From Balneolia bacterium (GTDB lineage Bacteria; Bacteroidota; Rhodothermia; Balneolales; Cyclonatronaceae): a stretch of DNA of 6,366 bases. The DNA lies in the NCBI GenBank assembly GCA_003566395.1, contig PXDL01000578.1, positions 1-6,366 on the forward strand. The letters run 5' to 3'. Below the pieces are notes generated by a model. It was not told where the DNA came from. It saw only the letters and a program-made list of their open reading frames with translations, and searched no databases. Both the position numbers and the translations under genes were made by a program. Shown piece after piece: positions 1 through 3,490 of this stretch. How positions within the stretch are numbered: position 1 is the stretch's first letter; each line of letters begins with the position of its first letter.

Positions 1-451
1 AGGCGGCCGAAATCCCCACCACTATATTAAGCTGGTTAAAACTGACCAGTCTGCCCCGTCTGTCGGGAGGTGCAATTTCAGCGATATACATGGGCGCGAT
101 AATAAGGGAAGCGCCTACTCCGAGGCCACCGATCATACGCGCAATGACGAATGTGGCAAATGTCGGTGCGAGGGCGGAACCTATAGCAGAGACGGCATAG
201 AGTACGGCTGCGGTTTTCAATATGGTTCGCCTTCCGTAGCGGTCGCTGAGCGGACCTGATATCATCATAGCCAGGGTGGCGGTTAGGGTGAGCGATCCCA
301 CGGCCCATCCGAGCTGGAGTTTGGAAAGCCCGAATTCCGGCTCAATAAACCGGACAACTCCGGAAATTACCGAGGCATCGAAGCCCATCAAAAATCCACC
401 GAGGGCTACAATCAACGCCACACGTATCACATAAAACTGCTTGCTGGTCAT
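1..451 (-). CDS. Sugar-porter family MFS transporter (N-terminal part, cut by left edge)
   Basis: Inner-membrane permease of the major facilitator superfamily, sugar porter branch (relatives of XylE, GalP and GLUT), which usually carry a monosaccharide with protons. Only the first 150 codons are present, of about 450 expected. Visible signatures: a first membrane helix at about residues 7-31 with GGFLMGFDASVISG (compare the usual GGFLFGYDTGVISG, Asp25 conserved); loop 2-3 motif GPLSDRYGRR at 66-75; the PMYIAEIAPPDRRGR motif at 120-134, matching the PxYxxExxPxxxRG signature before helix 5; and FNQLNIVVGI at 138-147 with the sugar-contacting Gln140 typical of helix 5. The ATG at 451 is chosen because an in-frame TAG lies two codons upstream and the helix follows at once. 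There is no clear Shine-Dalgarno. It lies 238 bp downstream of the LacI-type gene on the same strand, so it is a likely regulatory target or co-transcribed partner. Family is certain; the sugar is not. Confidence 0.95.
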   Translation of the reverse strand, partial: MTSKQFYVIRVALIVALGGFLMGFDASVISGVVRFIEPEFGLSKLQLGWAVGSLTLTATLAMMISGPLSDRYGRRTILKTAAVLYAVSAIGSALAPTFATFVIARMIGGLGVGASLIIAPMYIAEIAPPDRRGRLVSFNQLNIVVGISAA

Positions 452-473
452 AAGCTATCTATTGAAGGTGATG

Positions 474-601
474 GTATGAAGTGTTTCAAATTCACTTTTC
501 ACATGCGCCGGTACGAGCAGGCTTTGGATGAACTACATCATAGAATCCCTGTTCATTCGCTTCGGCTTTTTAAATCCAAAAGTATGAAGTACGGCGTTTC
601 A
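474..601. repeat. Imperfect direct repeat pair upstream of the MFS gene
   Basis: GTATGAAGT occurs at 474-482 and 582-590. Each copy is followed by GTTTCA (483-488 directly; 596-601 after a five-base insertion) and, a little later, by a CTTTTCA-like string. The copies are 108 bp apart and both lie in the leader/promoter region of the transporter gene. They may be regulatory half-sites or just a decayed local duplication. Confidence 0.35.
577..584 (-). promoter_or_regulatory. Candidate Bacteroidota-type -7 promoter element for the MFS gene
   Basis: Read on the minus strand this is TACTTTTG, a perfect match to the TAnnTTTG -7 consensus of Bacteroidota housekeeping promoters. It lies about 125 nt upstream of the MFS start, giving a leader of roughly 115-120 nt. 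I do not see a TTTG -33 element at the usual 19-21 nt upstream, so the match could be chance. Confidence 0.3.
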
Positions 602-689
602 GGCTTCGGTTTCGCTTTTCATCGGATCCAGAGTAAAGCGTGTGGTACTATTATGTGAGTTTACCCCCGGCTGCCCCGTTTTCAGCTTT

Positions 690-1691
690 TCAGGTGCTAT
701 CCCTTTCAACCAGTGTTACCGGAATCAGTTTGGTTGATCCGGAATGGCGGATGGCTTTATCCGGGTCGCTTAGCTGCTCGGTAAGCAGCGTAAGAATATT
801 TTTACCCAAATCGGTATAGGGCGTATGAACCGATGTCAGCGTCGGATTTTGATATTCGCACATAGGTGTATCATCGTAGCCGGCAATTGCCACGTCGCCG
901 GGAATTGAAACCCCGTCGCGCTGTGCGCTGTGCATAAAACCGAGGGCAAGCGCATCATTTCCCGCAAAAATAGCGTCCGGCTTGGTTTGTTGTGACTTGT
1001 AGTTGAGATAAGCTTGCCGCCCGCTCGATATGTTGTAGTCCGAACGGTAGTTCCATACGATATCGAGTTCATGCTGATCACAGTAGTCGATAAGCCCGTT
1101 TTTGCGTAGGTGCGTTTCCACTTCGGATGACGGCCCCTGAATGACACCAATTTTTTTATATCCGCGCTCATGAAAATGTTTTGCCACCAAATGGCCGCCG
1201 CTGTAGTTGTCGAAGGCGATGGTATCCATAACAGGTGTGGCAAGGGGAGCTGCGGTTACTATCGGGAAATTACCAACCCGGTTTATCAGCTCTTTGTAAT
1301 CGTTTTTGGTAAAGCCCGGAAGAAAAATAACGGCGGCGTCAAAATGATTTTTTTTCAGAGAATCGATAAACGTAAAGCTGCAGTCATTTTTATTACAGAC
1401 ATTAAAAAGGCCGAAATGGATGTTCGTTCCGGCAGCAGCTTGGGCAAATCCGTTAAAAAAGGAAGCGTAAAATTCACCGGGATGAAAATGGGTGACCATC
1501 GCTATATAAATACTGTTGCGATATTCAACAGGTGCCGAGTTGTGATGGATGGGGTAATTCAGACGGTGGGCACTTTCAAAAACCTTCTTTACATTTGCCG
1601 CGCTGATTTTCCCGTTTTTGGCAAGGGCCCGCGAAACGGTGGATACGGACAGGCCGGTATCCCTGGCGATATCCTTTAATGTGATTTTCAT
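690..1691 (-). CDS. LacI/GalR-family transcriptional regulator
   Basis: One-component cytoplasmic repressor or activator that binds operator DNA as a dimer and responds to a sugar or sugar phosphate. The 333 residues match normal family length. Residues 4-46 form the LacI helix-turn-helix (LKDIARDTGLSVSTVSRAL, recognition helix about 15-23). Residues 60-333 form the periplasmic-binding-protein-like effector domain, with FDNYSGGHLVAKHF, an Arg in HLRKNGLIDYC of the kind that contacts sugars in this fold, PDAIFAGNDALALGF, and AGYDDTPMCEYQNPTLTSV near the C-terminus. The hinge segment is odd: after LNYPIHHN it reads SAPVEYRN, without the ARxL helix whose Leu normally enters the minor groove. The ATG at 1691 places the helix-turn-helix at the very N-terminus, as usual; no Shine-Dalgarno is evident. 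It sits between the secreted glycan-binding-like protein and the transporter on the same strand, separated from the former by a strong terminator, so it should have its own promoter in 1692-1807. Likely targets are the divergent SusC-like region, the transporter and itself (inference). Confidence 0.96.
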   Translation of the reverse strand: MKITLKDIARDTGLSVSTVSRALAKNGKISAANVKKVFESAHRLNYPIHHNSAPVEYRNSIYIAMVTHFHPGEFYASFFNGFAQAAAGTNIHFGLFNVCNKNDCSFTFIDSLKKNHFDAAVIFLPGFTKNDYKELINRVGNFPIVTAAPLATPVMDTIAFDNYSGGHLVAKHFHERGYKKIGVIQGPSSEVETHLRKNGLIDYCDQHELDIVWNYRSDYNISSGRQAYLNYKSQQTKPDAIFAGNDALALGFMHSAQRDGVSIPGDVAIAGYDDTPMCEYQNPTLTSVHTPYTDLGKNILTLLTEQLSDPDKAIRHSGSTKLIPVTLVERDST

Positions 1692-1807
1692 AAGCTGAAC
1701 AGACGAAATGAACCGGGGCTACCCATAGACCACACCCGAATGAAGTAGAGCTGAAAGAGCAATCGGTTTAGCTGGATGATGTTTCGTATTTAAATAGTTT
1801 TGTGGAT

Positions 1808-1846
1808 AAAAAAAAGGGCTGCTGACCGGGGTCGGCGCAGCCCTTT
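1808..1846 (-). terminator. Rho-independent terminator of the type IX-secreted protein gene
   Basis: A perfect 10-bp inverted repeat, AAAGGGCTGC (1813-1822) and GCAGCCCTTT (1837-1846), encloses a GC-rich 14-base loop that can pair further (GACC with GGTC). On the minus strand the stem is followed by eight consecutive T residues (complement of 1808-1815). It begins 28 nt after the stop codon of the 1875-2798 gene and would insulate that transcript from the LacI-type gene. The plus direction has only a short T run, so it acts mainly one way. Confidence 0.93.
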
Positions 1847-1874
1847 CTTATCAAATTATACAGAAACCGGTTTG

Positions 1875-2798
1875 TTACTTAACAAGCGTCAGTTTTCTGG
1901 TCTGTACTTCGTTACCGGATTGCAGACGGTAGATATAGATACCGCTTGAAAGGTTGGCAGCATCAAATGTGGCGGTATGCTGACCGGCCGACATCGTTTC
2001 GTTCACCAATACGGCAACACGCTGTCCGAGCATATCGAACACTTCAAGAGAGGTGTGTCCGCTTTGCGGGATGGTAAAGTTGATGTTGGTGGTAGGGTTG
2101 AACGGGTTCGGGTAGTTTTGCTCGAGGGTGAGGGAGCGGGGAACTTCCATTTCGTTTCCGGTACTTGTTGCCGTGCCGTTATCAAATTCGAAGTCATCGA
2201 GATACCAGGTGAACATATCACCGGCGTCACCTGCATTACCCTGAAGGTCGGCGATCATAACCACGCGGTCCCAGGGAGTGTTTTGATCAACACCGCTGAG
2301 ATCCCATTCAAGCTGTACCCACTCATTGGCTGTTTCAATATCAACAAACATATCAGGTGTTGCCACATCAGGAAATTCTTTCATTTCGAATTTCAGCATC
2401 ATGGTGATACCTGCACGTGGTGACCATACTTTGAGGCGAAACACGGCGTCATCGGTGATTTCCATTACGCCGTCTGTATGGTAAAAGAAACCGGCCCAGG
2501 GCTGTCCGCCTTCACCTACACCACCTTTTTTGTACTCAATTACGAAGTCTGTGGTGTTCAATCCCGACTGATCAGGATTTTCCAGACGCACAAGTCCGGC
2601 TCCTTCAAACGGGAACATGGTGAAATCTTCCCAGTCGATTTCATCGGTGTCCACATTAAATATAAATGGGAGTTCATTCAGGTCTGAAGGCTCATCCGGT
2701 GGAATAATTCCCTGAGCGCCGACACTTCCGGCAAACACGAGGGATGTTAACAGGCAAACCGCAATAGCTTTTTGTAACGTAGTAAGAAGCGTTTTCAT
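1875..2798 (-). CDS. Secreted CBM/jelly-roll-like protein with type IX secretion sorting tail
   Basis: Predicted exported, cell-surface or released protein of 307 residues, probably binding carbohydrate. Residues 1-28 are a Sec signal peptide (KTLLTTLQK, hydrophobic core AIAVCLLTSLVFAGS, cleavage after VGA28); Cys15 is not in a lipobox. The central region, about 44-207, resembles the beta-sandwich carbohydrate-binding-like domains found in Bacteroidota secreted proteins and attached to laminarinase-type enzymes: NPDQSGLNTTD (74-84), QPWAGFFY (99-106), LKVWSPRAGI (122-131), NEWVQLEWDLSG (158-169) and WYLDDFEFDN (198-207). Residues 223-307 are a typical type A Por sorting domain (LEQNYPNPFNPTT, VFDMLGQRV, LSSGIYIYRL, end KLTLVK) that directs export through the type IX system. 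No glycosidase motif is visible. It is divergent from the SusC-like gene and ends at a strong terminator, so it appears monocistronic. By position it may act like a surface glycan-binding protein using type IX rather than lipoprotein anchoring. The sorting tail is certain; the binding role is inferred from domain resemblance. Confidence 0.92.
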   Translation of the reverse strand: MKTLLTTLQKAIAVCLLTSLVFAGSVGAQGIIPPDEPSDLNELPFIFNVDTDEIDWEDFTMFPFEGAGLVRLENPDQSGLNTTDFVIEYKKGGVGEGGQPWAGFFYHTDGVMEITDDAVFRLKVWSPRAGITMMLKFEMKEFPDVATPDMFVDIETANEWVQLEWDLSGVDQNTPWDRVVMIADLQGNAGDAGDMFTWYLDDFEFDNGTATSTGNEMEVPRSLTLEQNYPNPFNPTTNINFTIPQSGHTSLEVFDMLGQRVAVLVNETMSAGQHTATFDAANLSSGIYIYRLQSGNEVQTRKLTLVK

Positions 2799-2849
2799 AG
2801 TGTTCTCTGGTTTGGTACGAATTTATAGTGAAGTCAGAACTCATTAAAG

Positions 2850-2884
2850 CAAGTATATGCCAAGCGTGAAAGAAGTTCTGCAAA
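2850..2884 (-). promoter_or_regulatory. Candidate promoter of the type IX-secreted protein gene
   Basis: On the minus strand TATACTTG (2850-2857) differs by one base from the TAnnTTTG -7 element, and TTTG (complement of 2881-2884) lies upstream as a possible -33 element. The 23-nt spacing is longer than the usual 19-21, so the call is tentative. A transcript would begin near 2843 and give a leader of about 45 nt. Confidence 0.3.
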
Positions 2885-2893
2885 TAAATTGCA
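2879..2893. repeat. Inverted repeat TGCAA-N5-TTGCA, possible operator
   Basis: A perfect 5-bp inverted repeat (TGCAA 2879-2883, TTGCA 2889-2893) with a 5-base AT spacer. It overlaps the possible -33 element of the minus-strand promoter candidate, a position suited to a repressor. The arms are short enough to occur by chance in AT-rich DNA. Confidence 0.3.
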
Positions 2894-3120
2894 CAATATT
2901 TCTTAAATAAGCAATGAATTATTTCAATTCATGAGACGATTTTCTCAGAATTTTCAGTTTTACCGAGCCGGAGAAGGGTGGAGCTTATAGAGTTTGAGCT
3001 GTAGAAAGACTAGGATAATATCTGTATAAATTAATATATAACAATACTATATGAACGAATATATTAGCTGGAATAAGAGTGGTTTTTGCTTTATTCGGGC
3101 TCTTGATGTGTTGAAAAAAC

Positions 3121-3132
3121 AATAGCGCTTTT
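3121..3132. promoter_or_regulatory. Candidate LacI-family operator, distal copy (AGCGCT core)
   Basis: AATAGCGCTTTT is a 12-bp near-palindrome with 5 of 6 base pairs matched around a central GC|GC. On the minus strand it contains AAAAGCGCT, the same 9-mer found in the better site at 3413-3430, centred 295 bp away. A central GC step also occurs in the lac operator. It overlaps the TAG of the doubtful small frame. Confidence 0.3.
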
Positions 3133-3168
3133 CTGAAGAGTCAGGTTGGGAAGATTTAGAATCAGGAA

Positions 3169-3201
3169 TTGCAGAACAATTATTAAGCTATTGTTCAGCA
3201 G
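3169..3201. repeat. Long imperfect hairpin in the divergent region
   Basis: TTGCAGAACAAT (3169-3180) can pair with ATTGTTCAGCAG (3190-3201), matching 10 of 12 positions and including a perfect 7-bp inner stem GAACAAT/ATTGTTC, across a 9-base loop. No T-tract follows on either side, so it is not a standard terminator. It may be an RNA structure in a leader, a protein-binding site or chance. Confidence 0.4.
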
Positions 3202-3412
3202 TCATTTGGGAGAATTTATTCAATAATTGATGAGTCTTCTGAGTGCAACTGCTGCTATCTTGTGAAAAAAAATATCATAAAAATTGCACAAAAAATGGAG
3301 TTTGCACTTTTTTTCGTTTATATTAATTGGAAGAAATCAATAATAATGCAATCTAAGTCCTTGTATTGATTGATCCCGCATAACCTGAAAGCCGCGTTTT
3401 TTTGCAAGACCC

Positions 3413-3430
3413 TATAAAAGCGCTTCGATA
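3413..3430. promoter_or_regulatory. Candidate LacI-family operator upstream of the SusC-like gene
   Basis: TATAAAAGCGCTTCGATA is an 18-bp near-palindrome with 7 of 9 pairs matched: inner AAGC|GCTT, two mismatched pairs, then TAT/ATA. Size and symmetry fit a LacI-family operator. It ends 60 nt before the SusC-like start codon, within the expected 5' leader or promoter, and shares AAAAGCGCT with the site at 3121-3132. Assignment to the LacI-type protein encoded at 690-1691 is inference. Confidence 0.45.
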
Positions 3431-3490
3431 CTTTCCGACTGATTTATACCAGAATATGATCTCGAACCTTTACGACTAAAGTACTTCAAC

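Larger units (their letters stand above)
452..689. other. Intergenic region between LacI-type regulator and MFS transporter
   Basis: No convincing gene is seen. A 60-codon plus-strand frame (476-658) has no recognisable motif, no start signal and an arbitrary composition, so I treat it as chance. No rho-independent terminator follows the regulator's stop at 690, only a G-rich stretch on the minus strand, so read-through into the transporter gene is possible. The region also holds a -7 promoter candidate on the minus strand and an imperfect direct repeat (474-488 and 582-601), both listed separately. Confidence 0.6.
3051..3230 (+). pseudogene. Possible remnant small ORF interrupted by one TAG (doubtful)
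   Basis: From the ATG at 3051 a frame runs 24 codons (ending ...ALDVLKKQ) to TAG at 3123-3125, then continues in the same frame for 34 codons (RFSEESGWEDLESG ... VIWENLFNN) to TGA at 3228-3230. The second half has a protein-like, acidic, amphipathic composition and includes two related blocks 60 nt apart in the same frame, GWEDL and IWENL. Their DNA differs partly at synonymous or conservative positions. It could be a decayed gene or a small gene with an amber mutation. Equally, it could be chance: open stretches of this length are common and no family is recognised. It has no Shine-Dalgarno and overlaps a hairpin and a near-palindrome. Confidence 0.17.
2799..3490. other. Divergent AT-rich intergenic region (692 bp)
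   Basis: This stretch separates the two divergent start codons and is clearly more AT-rich than the flanking genes. I see no convincing intact gene. It contains, from left to right: a minus-strand promoter candidate at 2850-2884, an inverted repeat at 2879-2893, a small interrupted reading frame at 3051-3230, an AGCGCT near-palindrome at 3121-3132, a hairpin at 3169-3201, clustered A/T tracts at 3265-3314, and a longer AGCGCT near-palindrome at 3413-3430. The 11-mer AAATTGCACAA occurs at 2886-2896 and 3281-3291. Its size suggests complex regulation or a decayed gene rather than a simple promoter pair. Confidence 0.7.

Noticed and set aside
479..497. AAGTG-N9-CACTT inverted repeat upstream of the MFS start
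   Set aside because: Only 5-bp arms (6 of 9 pairs overall) in a T/A-rich segment; it has no second copy and is explainable by chance.
476..658. 60-codon plus-strand open frame in the gap between regulator and transporter
   Set aside because: It has no recognisable domain and no ribosome binding site, its composition is rich in His, Arg, Lys and Phe, and it lies antisense across a likely promoter/leader region.
661..690. G-rich stretch after the LacI-type stop as a terminator
   Set aside because: It contains direct G/C runs but no inverted repeat followed by T residues on the minus strand.
1170..1679. 169-codon plus-strand open frame
   Set aside because: It is antisense to the well-supported LacI-family gene and has no family signature.
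1761..1768. AATCGGTT, an AAnCGnTT LacI-type core in the LacI gene's upstream region (possible autoregulation)
   Set aside because: The 8-bp core matches, but the flanks show almost no symmetry and it does not resemble the AGCGCT sites, so it is not supported as an operator.
3401..3436. TTTG ... TACTTTCC as a Bacteroidota-type promoter for the SusC-like gene
   Set aside because: The -7 element matches only 4 of 6 fixed positions and the spacing is 24 nt instead of 19-21; no other good promoter match was found, so none is assigned.
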